Assembly (NCBI GenBank): GCA_902809985.1
Contig: CADDXC010000001.1
Span: 124,001 to 188,000, forward strand
DNA from: Clostridiaceae bacterium BL-3
GTDB taxonomy: Bacteria; Bacillota; Clostridia; Clostridiales; Clostridiaceae
Reading direction: 5' to 3'
Length of the DNA stretch: 64,000 nucleotides
Part shown: piece after piece, positions 9,100 to 18,790 of the stretch
Layout of the letters: each line of letters begins with the position of its first letter
Position numbering within the stretch: the first letter of the stretch is position 1
The notes under the pieces: model-generated
The model's database searches: none
Seen by the model: only the letters and a program-made list of their open reading frames with translations
Told to the model about the DNA's origin: nothing
Made by a program: the position numbers and the translations under genes

Positions 9100-9603
9100 A
9101 TGCTTGATGTTGAAATGATGCTTAGAGATGATATAGAAATTTCTAATGTGCATCATCGGGATTTAATCGAGATAAAAAAATGGATGGAGATGAAAAATGC
9201 TTTTGCCAGAGAGGAGACAGATTTAGATAAACTTACAGAAAGATTTTTGGAAAGCTATATAAGTGAATGTGAATTTTTTTTGAAGATAAAAAAAAATAAC
9301 AAATTAGTAGGTATATTGAAGGGAAGGGTTGAGTTCAAAGTTGAAAATGAACTCTGGATATGGTTTTTCTATCTGGATAAAATATACGATGATTTGAGGG
9401 ACTTTATAATAATTGAACTTATGAATTATTTTTCAAAAGAATACAATGCGACTGTTTTCTTTACGAGAGTAATTAAAAACGAAATTGAAAATTTGAATTT
9501 TTGGAAGCAAATGGGATTTAAAACAATTAGAATGGTAAAAAATTTTTACAATGTAAATGATAGATATATGGATATGATAATTATGGGAAAAGTTAATGGC
9601 TAA
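9100..9603 (+). CDS. GNAT-like N-acetyltransferase
   Basis: 167 aa with AGAGGTG upstream of the ATG. The pattern fits a GNAT fold: an N-terminal region with LDKLTERFLESY, a central strand pair KKNNKLVGILKGRVEF, then LWIWFFYLDKIYDDLRDFIIIELMNYF in the place of the acetyl-CoA loop and helix, and NLNFWKQMGFK, the common C-terminal GNAT phrase. The canonical Q/RxxGxG/A pyrophosphate loop is not clear, so activity is uncertain. The substrate cannot be named. It stands alone between thrB and the SPOR-domain gene. Confidence 0.6.
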   Translation: MLDVEMMLRDDIEISNVHHRDLIEIKKWMEMKNAFAREETDLDKLTERFLESYISECEFFLKIKKNNKLVGILKGRVEFKVENELWIWFFYLDKIYDDLRDFIIIELMNYFSKEYNATVFFTRVIKNEIENLNFWKQMGFKTIRMVKNFYNVNDRYMDMIIMGKVNG

Positions 9604-9666
9604 AGGTAATATTTTTTTTTACACCCTAATAATATATATAAATAGCATAAAGTAGGGGTGAAAAAA

Positions 9667-10377
9667 ATGAAGTACACACGATACGATTTAAAAAAGGATA
9701 ATAGTACTAAAACTTTTGTGATTTTTATATTTATAATACTTTTGTCAGCATTTATATTGGGAACTTTTATATTCCAGATTATAGTAAAGAACCCGGTTAA
9801 CCTGGGTTATACCAATACATCCCAAAATAAGACAGAAAGTGAATATGAAAGTAATTCAGTTTTAAAAAATGAAGATGTAAAATTTGTAGCTGTTCAGGGC
9901 GGTATTTACAAGGATAGAAATAATGTGGAGAAAGAAAAAGAAGTGCTTTCTAAACATGGAATACCATTTTGTATCACGGAATCGGGTAAAACAAGAGTAT
10001 TTTTAGGAATTTTTTCAGAAGATGATGCGGATAAAATTATGAAATCTCTTAGAGAACAAAATATTGAAACTTCCCCAAAGGTGTTTACGATAAAACAGGA
10101 TGATATATGTGATACTGAGATAATTCAGATAATAGATGCAAACTTGAAGATACTGAATAAACTTTCCTCAGAAGATGTAAAATCAATACAGACTGTAGAA
10201 TTAAAAAGATGGTGCTCTTCTATTGAAAAAGGAGAAGCAGGAAATTATAGGAATAAATCGATCTTAAAAGAATTGAAGGAATATATAAATAAACTTCCTA
10301 AGGAAATAACAAAGGATAATAATGATGAGAATTATGTTTATTTATTTAACGAGTTGAATAAAATAGGCTCTAATTAA
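9667..10377 (+). CDS. Membrane-anchored SPOR-domain protein
   Basis: 236 aa from the ATG at 9667, which has AGGGGTG at the right distance; a GTG at 9658 does not. A single membrane segment (about residues 16-40) is preceded by a short Lys/Arg-rich cytoplasmic tail. A SPOR-like domain (about 75-145) begins VKFVAVQGGIYKDRNNVEKEKEVL and continues GIPFCITESGKTRVFLGIFSEDDADKIM. SPOR domains bind denuded peptidoglycan glycans at division or remodelling sites. The rest is helical with no recognised domain. The location just upstream of the shape and division cluster fits an envelope role. Confidence 0.7.
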   Translation: MKYTRYDLKKDNSTKTFVIFIFIILLSAFILGTFIFQIIVKNPVNLGYTNTSQNKTESEYESNSVLKNEDVKFVAVQGGIYKDRNNVEKEKEVLSKHGIPFCITESGKTRVFLGIFSEDDADKIMKSLREQNIETSPKVFTIKQDDICDTEIIQIIDANLKILNKLSSEDVKSIQTVELKRWCSSIEKGEAGNYRNKSILKELKEYINKLPKEITKDNNDENYVYLFNELNKIGSN

Positions 10378-10411
10378 GTTTAAAATATTCTAAATATGGT
10401 TATTATCGGCA

Positions 10412-10458
10412 ATGGCTAGTAAGGGTATATTTATACCAGTACCTGCCATTTTTATATT
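10412..10458 (+). terminator. Terminator-like hairpin
   Basis: An interrupted stem pairing AATGGC...GGTATA with TATACC...GCCATT, followed by a short T run. It lies between the SPOR-domain gene and the DUF4321 gene. Confidence 0.6.
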
Positions 10459-10557
10459 AAATTTAAAAAATTTTTTTAACAATAATATATTTACTTGTTT
10501 ATGTATTTATTAAATGATAAACTATATAAGATATATCATTAAGGTAGGGGATTTTAT

Positions 10558-10818
10558 GTGAAAGAAGCAGGGAAAAAAAGAGGACTTTTATGGCTTTTTA
10601 TATTTCTGGGAGCTATATTGGGCAGTGTTCTTGGAGATGCAATTGGAAATAATTTGGACTTTCTAAGCCTTCTTAAAGACTCTTATTCGGTTGGAATGCC
10701 TAAACCACTGGTATTAAATCTTAAAGTTTTGGCAGTGACTTTTGGTGTAGATTTTAAAATAAATATTATGACTATAGTAGGAATAATTATGGCTATAATA
10801 TTATATAGAAGGTATTAG
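10558..10818 (+). CDS. DUF4321 small membrane protein
   Basis: 86 aa, GTG start with TAGGGGAT upstream. Two hydrophobic segments, [21 protein letters not shown] (about 9-29) and [16 protein letters not shown] (about 68-83), flank a middle region. The layout and length match the DUF4321 family that accompanies maf-radC-mreB in clostridia. No function is established. It ends 11 bp before maf and is probably cotranscribed. Confidence 0.7.
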   Translation: MKEAGKKRGLLWLFIFLGAILGSVLGDAIGNNLDFLSLLKDSYSVGMPKPLVLNLKVLAVTFGVDFKINIMTIVGIIMAIILYRRY

Positions 10819-10829
10819 GAAGTGATAAC

Positions 10830-11408
10830 TTGAAAATTGTATTGGCTTCAGCCTCTAGCAGGAGAAAAGAGCTTTTAAAAAGATTAGTAAAGAGCTTTCA
10901 AGTAATAGTAAGTGATTTTAATGAAAGTTCTATTGTATTTCATAAAGACTGTGCTTCATATGTTATGAAATTAGCTGAGGGCAAGGCGGAAAATGTATGT
11001 GATAAATGTACAGATAGGGATTTAATTATAATAGGGTGTGATACAGTAGTATTTTTTAATGGAAAGATAATGGGGAAACCCAGCAGCGGCGAAGAGGCTT
11101 TTTATATGTTAAAATCCTTAAGTGGAAATGAACACAGAGTATATTCAGGGATATCGGTTATAGACAAGAGTTCAAATAAAATCTATAACGATTTTGTATG
11201 TACTACTGTAAAATTTTCTGAAATAGATGATAGGCAAATAGAAAAATATTTAAAAACTGGAGAGTACATAGATAAGGCAGGATCCTATGGCATACAGGGT
11301 TATGGAGGAATTTTCGTAGAGGAAATTTGTGGATGTTATTATAATGTGGTAGGATTACCTTTAAATAAGTTGTATAATATGTTAAGTAGGATGGGGGTAA
11401 ATTTATAA
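10830..11408 (+). CDS. maf: Maf family nucleoside triphosphate pyrophosphatase
   Basis: 192 aa. Hydrolyses non-canonical or selected nucleoside triphosphates to monophosphates; Bacillus Maf also links to septum formation. The N-terminal signature [14 protein letters not shown] (residues 5-18), the middle [16 protein letters not shown] and the C-terminal [10 protein letters not shown] and [11 protein letters not shown] are all present. The start is TTG with GGAAGTGAT upstream. It leads the maf-radC-mreBCD block. Confidence 0.92.
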   Translation: MKIVLASASSRRKELLKRLVKSFQVIVSDFNESSIVFHKDCASYVMKLAEGKAENVCDKCTDRDLIIIGCDTVVFFNGKIMGKPSSGEEAFYMLKSLSGNEHRVYSGISVIDKSSNKIYNDFVCTTVKFSEIDDRQIEKYLKTGEYIDKAGSYGIQGYGGIFVEEICGCYYNVVGLPLNKLYNMLSRMGVNL

Positions 11409-11422
11409 TAGGGAGTTTTTAA

Positions 11423-12115
11423 ATGAAAGACATGTTAAAAATTATGGATTTACCAGAAAATGAAAGACCACGGGAAAGATTATTCAGATATGGCTCAGAA
11501 GTGCTGTCCAATGCAGAGCTTTTAGCTATAATACTTGGATGTGGATCCAAGAAAGAAAATATAATATCCTTGAGTAATAGAATTATAAGAAACAGCGGGG
11601 GACTAAATGGGATTCTCAATTCTACAACGGAAGATCTCACAGATACTTGTGGTATTGGAAGAGCGAAAGCTGCTAAGATAATGGCGGTGGTGGAACTGTC
11701 AAAGAGATTTAGATCCTATAGGGGCGGCAGTGATTATAAAATATGCAGTCCTGAGGATGCAGCAATGTTGGTTATGGAAGAGATGAAAGAATTGAAGCAG
11801 GAATATCTCAAAGTCATGATATTAAACACCAAGAATGTAGTTATGGGAATTAAGAATGTATTTGTTGGAAGTTTAAATTCTTCCATAGTCCATCCAAGAG
11901 AAGTGTTTTTTTATGCCATAAAAAAGAATGCTGCTTCTATAATAGTTTGTCATAATCATCCCTCTGGGGATCCATCACCCAGCAGTGAAGATATAAATGT
12001 AACTTATAGATTAAAAGAATGTGGTGAACTTTTAGGTATAAAGTTAATTGACCATTTGATAATAGGCGGGGGAATATACGTGAGTTTAAAAGAAAAAGGA
12101 ATTTTGAGTGATTGA
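11423..12115 (+). CDS. radC: RadC family JAB-domain protein
   Basis: 230 aa. An N-terminal helix-hairpin-helix region (about residues 20-100, with ILGCGSKKENI and DTCGIGRAKAAKIMAVVEL) is joined to a JAB/MPN+ metalloprotease-like domain. That domain carries HNHPSGDPSPSSED, the metal-binding HxHP...S...D motif. The historical DNA-repair role is disputed, and the biochemical function remains open. It sits between maf and mreB, a position conserved in Firmicutes. Confidence 0.93.
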   Translation: MKDMLKIMDLPENERPRERLFRYGSEVLSNAELLAIILGCGSKKENIISLSNRIIRNSGGLNGILNSTTEDLTDTCGIGRAKAAKIMAVVELSKRFRSYRGGSDYKICSPEDAAMLVMEEMKELKQEYLKVMILNTKNVVMGIKNVFVGSLNSSIVHPREVFFYAIKKNAASIIVCHNHPSGDPSPSSEDINVTYRLKECGELLGIKLIDHLIIGGGIYVSLKEKGILSD

Positions 12116-12130
12116 AAGGAGAAAATATAA

Positions 12131-13141
12131 ATGGGATTTTTTGGAATGTCAAGAGATATGGGAATTGACCTTGGAACAGCTAATACTTTAATATATGTTA
12201 AAGGAAAGGGAATAGTACTTAGGGAACCTTCTGTAGTAGCTATAAACAGTGACGTTAAGAAGGTCATGGCAATAGGCAATGAAGCCAAGGATATGATAGG
12301 AAGAACGCCGGGAAATATAGTGGCTATAAGACCTCTTAAAGATGGAGTTATTGCCGATTTTGATGTTACACATGCTATGCTGAGAAAATTTATAGAAAAA
12401 GTAAGCCCTAAATCTGCATTTGCAGGTCCTAGAATTTTTGTGTGTTTTCCCTCAGGAGTTACTGAAGTGGAAAAAAGGGCTATAGAAGAAGCCACAAAAC
12501 ATGCAGGTGCTAGAGACGTGCTCCTTATGGAAGAGCCTATGGCGGCTGCTATTGGAGCTGGCCTGCCTGTAAACGAACCAACGGGAAGCATGATTGTGGA
12601 TATAGGAGGAGGAACTACAGAAGTTGCCATAATATCATTGGGAGGAATTGTAACGAGCAAGTCTTTGAGGATTGCAGGAGATGAATTAGATCAAGCTATA
12701 ATAAGCTATATAAAAAAGGAATATAACCTGATGATAGGAGAGAGGACGGCAGAAAACGTAAAAATTGAATTGGGTTCGGCTTTTGATATGGATGAGAATA
12801 AATCCATGGAGATAAGGGGCAGAGATTTGATTTCAGGATTGCCTAAGGTCATAAATATAACTGAAACTGAAGTCAGGGAAGCCTTAAAAGAACCTATAAT
12901 AGCCATAATTGATGCTATAAAGACTACACTTGAAAAGACACCTCCAGAACTTGCATCGGATATAATGGACAAAGGAATTATGCTGGCGGGAGGAGGAGCT
13001 ATGCTGAGAGGACTGGATTTACTGATAAATCAGGAGACCCATATGCCTGTTCATATAGCTGAGTCACCTCTTGACTGTGTTGCGCTTGGTGCAGGGAAAG
13101 CTCTAGATACTATTGATAAGATAGTAGCCAGTAGAAAATAG
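12131..13141 (+). CDS. mreB: Rod shape-determining protein MreB
   Basis: 336 aa, full length. Actin-like ATPase that forms membrane-bound filaments guiding the cell-wall elongation machinery. Phosphate-binding loops [17 protein letters not shown] (residues about 11-27) and [13 protein letters not shown] (about 157-169), and the adenosine motif [10 protein letters not shown] near the end, are intact. It starts the mreBCD-pbp2 run with 9 bp to mreC. Confidence 0.97.
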   Translation: MGFFGMSRDMGIDLGTANTLIYVKGKGIVLREPSVVAINSDVKKVMAIGNEAKDMIGRTPGNIVAIRPLKDGVIADFDVTHAMLRKFIEKVSPKSAFAGPRIFVCFPSGVTEVEKRAIEEATKHAGARDVLLMEEPMAAAIGAGLPVNEPTGSMIVDIGGGTTEVAIISLGGIVTSKSLRIAGDELDQAIISYIKKEYNLMIGERTAENVKIELGSAFDMDENKSMEIRGRDLISGLPKVINITETEVREALKEPIIAIIDAIKTTLEKTPPELASDIMDKGIMLAGGGAMLRGLDLLINQETHMPVHIAESPLDCVALGAGKALDTIDKIVASRK

Positions 13142-13150
13142 TGATAGGTT

Positions 13151-14014
13151 ATGAGATTTTTAAAAAATAAGTTGATAGTAACTATAATAATACTTTCGAT
13201 TGTATTTTTATTTCTAATTCCTTTTAGTATCAAGGGCGGCAGTGGATCGGTTTTAAGAAATGGAATAGGTGTTACTTTTAGTTCAGTTCAGGGAGGTTTG
13301 TATAAGTTTAATGGTGGGCTGAAAAATTTCATAAGCTTTCTCATAAATTTTTCTGAAGTAAAGAGTGAAAATGAGGAATTAAGTAAGGAAAACAGCTCAT
13401 TAAAAAATAAACTGGTAGAATATAATACCTTGAAAAGTGAGAATTCACAGCTTAGAAAGGAACTTAATTTCAAAAAACAAAGGGCAGAATATGACTATAT
13501 AGGCTGTGACATAGTAGGCAAGAGCAGTGATGGAATTCTAGACGAACTTGTAATAAATAGAGGAAGTGCAGATGGTATAGAAAAGCAAATGGTGGCTGTT
13601 ACCGCAGAAGGTCTTGTAGGTCAGGTTGTTCATGTAGAAAAGAGTTGGTCTATAGTTCAATGTTTGACTAACGAAAATTTGGCGGTAGGGGGTACTATTG
13701 CAAGAGCAACGGCGGATACAAATGGAGTAGTAAACAGCGGCATTGTAAAGGGATATAAGGGCAGTGAAGATAAATATTTAGCTAAGCTTTACTACTTACC
13801 TCAGGAATCCACTATTAAAAAAGGCGATGAAATTTTAACTTCAGGAATTGACAATTCATATCCTCAGGGAATAAGAATTGGATCCGTAATAAGCGTAGAA
13901 GATGATAAGGGAAAGGTAATGAAAAATGCTGTGATAAAACCTTATGTGAATTTTGATAAAATTCAGGAGCTGTTAATAGTGGTTCCTAAGAATAAAATAG
14001 ATATTAAATACTAG
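13151..14014 (+). CDS. mreC: Rod shape-determining protein MreC
   Basis: 287 aa bitopic protein. A membrane anchor lies at residues about 8-27, then a coiled coil (about 65-105, with SENEELSKENSSLKNK), then the two beta-domains of MreC, which include VINRGSADGIEKQMVAV and GDEILTSGIDNSYPQGIRIG. It links MreB to the periplasmic-side synthases. The gene lies between mreB and mreD. Confidence 0.95.
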   Translation: MRFLKNKLIVTIIILSIVFLFLIPFSIKGGSGSVLRNGIGVTFSSVQGGLYKFNGGLKNFISFLINFSEVKSENEELSKENSSLKNKLVEYNTLKSENSQLRKELNFKKQRAEYDYIGCDIVGKSSDGILDELVINRGSADGIEKQMVAVTAEGLVGQVVHVEKSWSIVQCLTNENLAVGGTIARATADTNGVVNSGIVKGYKGSEDKYLAKLYYLPQESTIKKGDEILTSGIDNSYPQGIRIGSVISVEDDKGKVMKNAVIKPYVNFDKIQELLIVVPKNKIDIKY

Positions 14015-14025
14015 GGTGAGATAAA

Positions 14026-14517
14026 ATGAAAAAAATATTAGTTCTTGTTCTCTTATCAATTTTATTATTTATTTTAGACAATGTATTGATGCCTTTTTTT
14101 GCTGTAAAAACATTTTATCCAAGTTTATTGTTGATTTTTATAATTTGCTATTCTATTGTAAATGGAAAATGGGAAGGATTATGGTTGGGAATATTTGCAG
14201 GAATCCTTCAGGATATATATTTTTCCCAGGGAATTGGAATAAATTCTTTTACCAATATGATAGTGTGTATTATGGCGGGAGCAATAGGAAATAGTATATT
14301 TAAAGAAAAGAGAATCATCCCCATTATTTCTTGCTTTTCGCTAATCCTTTTTAAAGGAATTTTAATATGGAGTATTCTCTACTTAAGTAAAGTATATGTA
14401 AATATGTCAAATGTATTTTTCTCTGCTATTTATGATATGATTCTGTGTGTTTTTATATATAAACCAGTTTATAATTTTTGTAGAAAAGATTATATGCAGG
14501 TTAAATGGAAATTTTAA
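14026..14517 (+). CDS. mreD: Rod shape-determining protein MreD
   Basis: 163 aa, almost entirely hydrophobic, with about five predicted membrane segments and the family phrase YPSLLLIFIICYSIVNGKWEGLWLGIFAGILQDIYF. It is an integral-membrane component of the elongasome. It follows mreC by 11 bp with GGGTGAG upstream of the ATG. Confidence 0.9.
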   Translation: MKKILVLVLLSILLFILDNVLMPFFAVKTFYPSLLLIFIICYSIVNGKWEGLWLGIFAGILQDIYFSQGIGINSFTNMIVCIMAGAIGNSIFKEKRIIPIISCFSLILFKGILIWSILYLSKVYVNMSNVFFSAIYDMILCVFIYKPVYNFCRKDYMQVKWKF

Positions 14518-14556
14518 AATAAGGAGAAAAATTTATAAAAGTGGAGGTGGTACCTT

Positions 14557-17223
14557 GTGAGGGAAAAAATGCACTCTAGTATGACAAGATACACTGCGCT
14601 CATTATAATTATGTCAGTTGTCTTTACTACTATAGCGGGAAGGCTTTTCTTTCTTCAGGTAGTAAAGGGACAGGAGTATAAAGAACAATCTAATAATAAA
14701 TCCATAAGAGAAATTCCAGATATAGCTCCAAGAGGAAAGATTTTGGACAGTAAAGGCAAGATTTTGGCTACTAGTACTCAGGGATATATGCTGGTGTATA
14801 ACCAGACAGATGACAATGATGAAGTTTTTTTCACTACTATGAGCAGGGTGTTTAAAATATTGGATGACAGCGGTGAAAGTCAGCAGGATGATTTTGAGCT
14901 CAAGATAAATCCCTTTAAATTTGAATTCAGAAGTGACGATGAGGAAACTAGGAAAAATCTTGAAATTAAATTTAAAAGGGACAGGGGATTAAATGAGGAT
15001 ATCGAGAAAAGCATTAAAAACAAGAATAAAAATATTTCTGATGATGAGCTAAAAGTTTTAGTCAACAAAGAACTTCTGAAGATATCTCCGGAAGATACTT
15101 TTAAAAAACTTGTAAAACAGTACAACATCAGCAGTGCCTATTCACTTGAGCAGCAGAGAAGGTTTATGATTGTAAAGGATACTTTGAAAATGCAGAGCTT
15201 TTCCGGATATAAGCCTGTGACAGTGGCCAGCAATATAAAAAAGGAAACCGCTTTTAAGTTTTTACAGATGTTAAATGAACTTCCGGGAATAGATGTAACT
15301 ACCCAGCCTATAAGGTCTTATCCCAACGGTAATTTGGGATCCAACTTTATAGGATATATATCGAAGATATCTTCTGACTATGAAAAGTATACGGAAAAAG
15401 GATATGACGTGAGCAGTGATTATGTAGGTCAGGCAGGAATTGAAGGAGCTCTTGAAGATAGACTGAAAGGTTCAAAAGGTGGAAGAATAGTAAAACTCAA
15501 TAAAAATGGAAGGATAACTGAAGAACTTGGAAAAAGGGAGCCCTATCCGGGTCAGACGGTACAGCTTACAGTAAATAAGGATGTTCAAAAGGCAGCAGAG
15601 GCTTCTCTTGAAAATACCCTGGCAAGTCTTAGAGCTAATCCATATCAGATGAGGCGTTCCAACACTTCAAACGCTACGAGGGGCACTGCAGTGGTAGTTA
15701 ATGTGAATACGGGAGCTATAGTGGCAATGGCACAGGTGCCTCGGTATAATCCAAATGATTTTGCTGTTCCAGGAAGATTGACTTCGGAAATGTACAGCCA
15801 GTACTTCAACCCTGATCTAGAACAATTTGGTAAAAATTATATTGAATCACGGGGTATTACAGGTAATTATCCAGGGGAAAGTGAGGATGAAGTGCTGAAC
15901 ACCCTTTTCCCGGTAGACAAAAGTATAAAAAACAACACCACTATAAGAAAAGATGTCTATGATATATATCCAAAGCCATTTTACAATTATGCCACACAGT
16001 CTCTTATACCTCCAGGATCCACTTTCAAGCCCATGACGGCTATTGCAGGACTTGAAACCGGTGTTATAACTCCTGATTTTACCGTAGATGACGAGGGCTA
16101 TTTCTATCAGGGAAGTAAAAAGGTAAATTTTGAATTGGATGGTCCCAATGGAGTTGTAAATCTCATAACTGCCATACAGAAATCCAGTAACCCCTACTTT
16201 ATGACGGTGGCGGAAAAACTCAGAAATGCCTTCGGAGACGATATTCTGGCCAAATATGCATGGAAATTTGGACTTGGTGCAGATCCAAACAGCAGTATTA
16301 AACCAACTACGGGAATAGAGATACCGGAAAAGTTTGGACAAGTATATAATACTGTTTCAAATAAAAACACCTATGCCAATACCTATCTCTGGAAAACCAT
16401 GTCCATACTTAAAAACGGACAGGATGACTACGGCCACAAGGTTGTTACTGTAGATTTATATGACAACAGCGGTGATTCAAAACAGACTACTTCAATTAAA
16501 AACAGCATTAAAACACTCATAAAGGATTCTATAAAAAGTGGGAAAAAATCTTTTGACAGGTCAAAATATAAGGAATTGTTTTCGCAGCTTGCACTAGAAG
16601 ATCCCAACAATAAAAAAGATATCAGCAGCAGCCAAATGGACAATTTAATAAATGTGATATACAGTATAACTATTTCGGATGCCAATGCCCAGCTGAAGGT
16701 TCCTGCCAACATAGAAAATGCAGCCATAGGTCAAGGACTGAATCAGTTCACACCTCTCCAAATGGCAAATTATGTTGCTACTATTGCCAACGGCGGAACC
16801 AGGTATAAACTGCATCTTGTGGATCAGTATTTGGATGCGGATGGAAAAGTTATTGAAAAAGTTAATCCAGAGATTATAGAAAAAACTGGAGTTAGTTCTG
16901 CTAATTTGGAGACTGTTAAAGCGGGGATGAGTGCTGTTAATGAAAAAGGTACGGCAGCAGCCGTATTCAGCGGATTTCCTATAAGTACTGCAGGTAAAAC
17001 AGGTACTGCCAGCTTTGCTAATCAAGAGCAGGTGGGAAGGACCGACTATGCTGAGTACGTTGGATTTGCCCCAATCGACAAACCTCAGATAGCTGTATGT
17101 GTGGTCTTGTTTGACGGTGGTCAGGGAGGAGTGGGAGCAGCCTCTGTAGCTAGAGATATCTATTCTGCATATTTTACTTCAAATGGTACTATAAGCGGCT
17201 CCACTACTACTGGAACAAAATAG
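14557..17223 (+). CDS. mrdA: Class B penicillin-binding protein 2 (elongasome transpeptidase)
   Basis: 888 aa from a GTG with GGAGGTGG upstream. A membrane anchor at about residues 11-32 is followed by the PBP dimerisation region beginning IAPRGKILDSKGKILA. The transpeptidase motifs are S488-TFK, S543-S-N545 and K814-TG. It cross-links peptidoglycan in side-wall growth, partnered with RodA (21764). It is longer than enterobacterial PBP2 (about 630 aa) because of a Lys/Asp-rich segment at about 90-190 and another before the SxN-KTG interval, as is common in clostridial homologues. The gene closes the mre operon and ends in a strong hairpin. Confidence 0.93.
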   Translation: MREKMHSSMTRYTALIIIMSVVFTTIAGRLFFLQVVKGQEYKEQSNNKSIREIPDIAPRGKILDSKGKILATSTQGYMLVYNQTDDNDEVFFTTMSRVFKILDDSGESQQDDFELKINPFKFEFRSDDEETRKNLEIKFKRDRGLNEDIEKSIKNKNKNISDDELKVLVNKELLKISPEDTFKKLVKQYNISSAYSLEQQRRFMIVKDTLKMQSFSGYKPVTVASNIKKETAFKFLQMLNELPGIDVTTQPIRSYPNGNLGSNFIGYISKISSDYEKYTEKGYDVSSDYVGQAGIEGALEDRLKGSKGGRIVKLNKNGRITEELGKREPYPGQTVQLTVNKDVQKAAEASLENTLASLRANPYQMRRSNTSNATRGTAVVVNVNTGAIVAMAQVPRYNPNDFAVPGRLTSEMYSQYFNPDLEQFGKNYIESRGITGNYPGESEDEVLNTLFPVDKSIKNNTTIRKDVYDIYPKPFYNYATQSLIPPGSTFKPMTAIAGLETGVITPDFTVDDEGYFYQGSKKVNFELDGPNGVVNLITAIQKSSNPYFMTVAEKLRNAFGDDILAKYAWKFGLGADPNSSIKPTTGIEIPEKFGQVYNTVSNKNTYANTYLWKTMSILKNGQDDYGHKVVTVDLYDNSGDSKQTTSIKNSIKTLIKDSIKSGKKSFDRSKYKELFSQLALEDPNNKKDISSSQMDNLINVIYSITISDANAQLKVPANIENAAIGQGLNQFTPLQMANYVATIANGGTRYKLHLVDQYLDADGKVIEKVNPEIIEKTGVSSANLETVKAGMSAVNEKGTAAAVFSGFPISTAGKTGTASFANQEQVGRTDYAEYVGFAPIDKPQIAVCVVLFDGGQGGVGAASVARDIYSAYFTSNGTISGSTTTGTK

Positions 17224-17234
17224 TGAATAAAAGT

Positions 17235-17270
17235 AATTTGCGAATAGACTGATCTATTCGCAAATTTTAT
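17235..17270 (+). terminator. Terminator after PBP2
   Basis: A perfect 14-bp stem, AATTTGCGAATAGA (17235-17248) with its complement at 17253-17266, a 4-nt loop, and a TTAT tail. Confidence 0.8.
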
Positions 17271-17369
17271 GTCATAATAGCTTGATACCAAGTGGTATTT
17301 AAAAAATAAAGACGGAATTTAAGAAGGAATTATACAAAAAGTGTTGAATTACTATTTTAGAGGTGACTT

Positions 17370-18014
17370 ATGGAGGCTGGTATGATAGATAATAATATAA
17401 TGGTTAAAGGCAACCGAGATGGAATAAATATAATAATAAATATGAATAAATTTAAGGATTTTGAAGAGATGCTGGAATCTTTAGTTAAAAGACTTTCTGT
17501 TGGAAGTATGTTTTACAAAGGATGTACTATTAAAATAACTACGGAATTGGAGTACATAAATCAAAGACAGTTTGCTAAATTGAAAGATGTATTATTTGAA
17601 AAATTCTTGGTGAAAGATTGTATATTTGAAGACAGCAATGAAAAACCCAATAAAATATTTTCAGGAATTTATGAGGGAAGGACTAAGTTTCTAAGAAAAA
17701 CTGTAAGAAGTGGACAAGTTATAAATTATTCGGGAAATATAGTGGTAATTGGGGATGTGAATGCTGGCTCAGAAATATATGCAGGTGGAAACGTAATAGT
17801 CTTCGGATCACTGAGAGGATATGTTCATGCTGGATTTGGGGGCAACTCTAAAGCCATAGTTGCATCGATTTGCCTTCAACCGGAAATGCTTCAGATTTCA
17901 AATATAGTTACAAGATCTCCCGAGGATAATATTAAGCCTGAATATCCTGAAGTAGCCAGAATAAGGGGAAATACGATTGTAGTGGAACCGTATCTTCCCA
18001 ATAAATATGTCTAA
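17370..18014 (+). CDS. minC: Septum site-determining protein MinC
   Basis: 214 aa. Inhibits FtsZ assembly away from midcell with MinD. The N-terminal domain (about 1-100) is variable, and the C-terminal right-handed beta-helix (about 112-205) carries the typical [20 protein letters not shown] and [25 protein letters not shown] precedes the ATG. Its partners minD and minE begin 2.6 kb downstream, not directly after it as in most Firmicutes, because a small leftward gene, an RNA candidate, a GntR regulator and an AEC transporter intervene. Confidence 0.93.
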   Translation: MEAGMIDNNIMVKGNRDGINIIINMNKFKDFEEMLESLVKRLSVGSMFYKGCTIKITTELEYINQRQFAKLKDVLFEKFLVKDCIFEDSNEKPNKIFSGIYEGRTKFLRKTVRSGQVINYSGNIVVIGDVNAGSEIYAGGNVIVFGSLRGYVHAGFGGNSKAIVASICLQPEMLQISNIVTRSPEDNIKPEYPEVARIRGNTIVVEPYLPNKYV

Positions 18015-18046
18015 AATTAATAAAACTGATGAATACAGTCAATAAA

Positions 18047-18076
18047 AATACACAGATAGGCTGCTATCCGTGTATT
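18047..18076. terminator. Bidirectional terminator between minC and a convergent small gene
   Basis: A 13-bp stem with one mismatch: AATACACAGATAG (18047-18059) pairs with CTATCCGTGTATT (18064-18076) around a 4-nt loop. It lies in the convergent gap, so it can serve both strands. Confidence 0.75.
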
Positions 18077-18083
18077 ATAATCA

Positions 18084-18317
18084 TCATTTTAAGTCTTTGA
18101 TTTGATTTTTAAGATTTTTAATTTGGTCTTGTTTTTCCTTTAAGGATTCAAGATTCTGTTGTTGTGCTGCAATAGTAAGTATATTAGCTGCAACGGCAGT
18201 TAAAAAATTACCTAATACGTTATTATCGTCAGATGATTTTCCTTCTGTAAGTTGGAATGCAACCAAATTTGCTAGGAGAGATAATTCTTCAGGTGTTATT
18301 GAGCCAAAAGTTGACAT
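18084..18317 (-). CDS. Small hypothetical protein with C-terminal coiled coil
   Basis: 77 aa, read leftward, with GAGGTGAATT just upstream of the ATG, which supports it as a real gene. The N-terminus FGSITPEELSLLANLVAFQL is helical and amphipathic. A middle hydrophobic helix, NFLTAVAANILTIAAQQQ, is followed by a Lys/Gln/Glu coiled coil (about 55-77). No signal peptide and no recognised domain are visible. It is convergent with minC and shares its terminator. Function unknown. Confidence 0.65.
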   Translation of the reverse strand: MSTFGSITPEELSLLANLVAFQLTEGKSSDDNNVLGNFLTAVAANILTIAAQQQNLESLKEKQDQIKNLKNQIKDLK

Positions 18318-18483
18318 TATAATTCACCTCAAAATTATTATATTAAAGTATTCACGATAGGTACATTTAATATCAAGAAGAACTCAAGAGCAAACCTATG
18401 AAAAGGATATTGAATATATAAAGATAATTTAGAAAAAATTTAGCTTTTAATTGGATATATTTTAATAATTTAGAAATTAGTAC

Positions 18484-18512
18484 TTGAAATACTAATAATT
18501 TACATGTATAAT
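18484..18512 (+). promoter_or_regulatory. Sigma-A-type promoter of the ncRNA candidate
   Basis: TTGAAA (18484-18489), a 17-bp spacer, and TATAAT (18507-18512). It points at DNA with no open reading frame but two strong hairpins. Confidence 0.65.
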
Positions 18513-18518
18513 AATGTT

Positions 18519-18680
18519 AGTTGAATTTCCAACTTTTTTAAATTCAATCTATGATTAGTGTCTGTGGTTGCAGGGCACGGTAAATTTAAATGCAACCACC
18601 AATGGACTCTTTATAAAATTGGGTTTCCTTTAATTGTATTGTAAAATAAGCATCTGTCATTTAGGGTGCTTATTTTACGT
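18519..18680 (+). ncRNA. Candidate structured non-coding RNA or attenuated leader
   Basis: Starts just downstream of a good promoter and contains no credible ORF. A perfect 9-bp stem joins GTGGTTGCA (18564-18572) to TGCAACCAC (18591-18599). An outer helix can form between about 18528-18541 and 18611-18625. A perfect 12-bp stem, GTAAAATAAGCA (18641-18652) with TGCTTATTTTAC (18667-18678), closes the transcript like a terminator. It could be an independent small RNA, or the leader of the GntR/AEC operon that begins 110 bp later. It does not match a riboswitch class I can name. The rest of the gap (18318-18483 and 18681-18790) holds nothing clear except a TGTCGACA palindrome near 18749, a possible GntR operator. 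Confidence 0.5.
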
Positions 18681-18790
18681 ATGATTTTTAATTGCTTTTA
18701 CAATCAGCAGCTTGATTTATCTGTGCTTGAAGCATATACTAAAATAATGTCGACAGTATACCGTAGATTTTATTGCTAAAGGAGGAAATA

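Noticed and set aside
12004-12660. 218-codon minus-strand ORF
   Set aside because: It is the antisense shadow of radC/mreB, both strongly conserved; no ribosome site and atypical composition.
15847-17025. Minus-strand ORFs of 164, 99 and 126 codons
   Set aside because: All lie inside the PBP2 gene, overlap each other and show no protein-family features.
18519-18680. Firm identification as 6S RNA
   Set aside because: Size and promoter fit, but I could not trace the long closed helix with a central bubble convincingly, so it stays an unnamed candidate.
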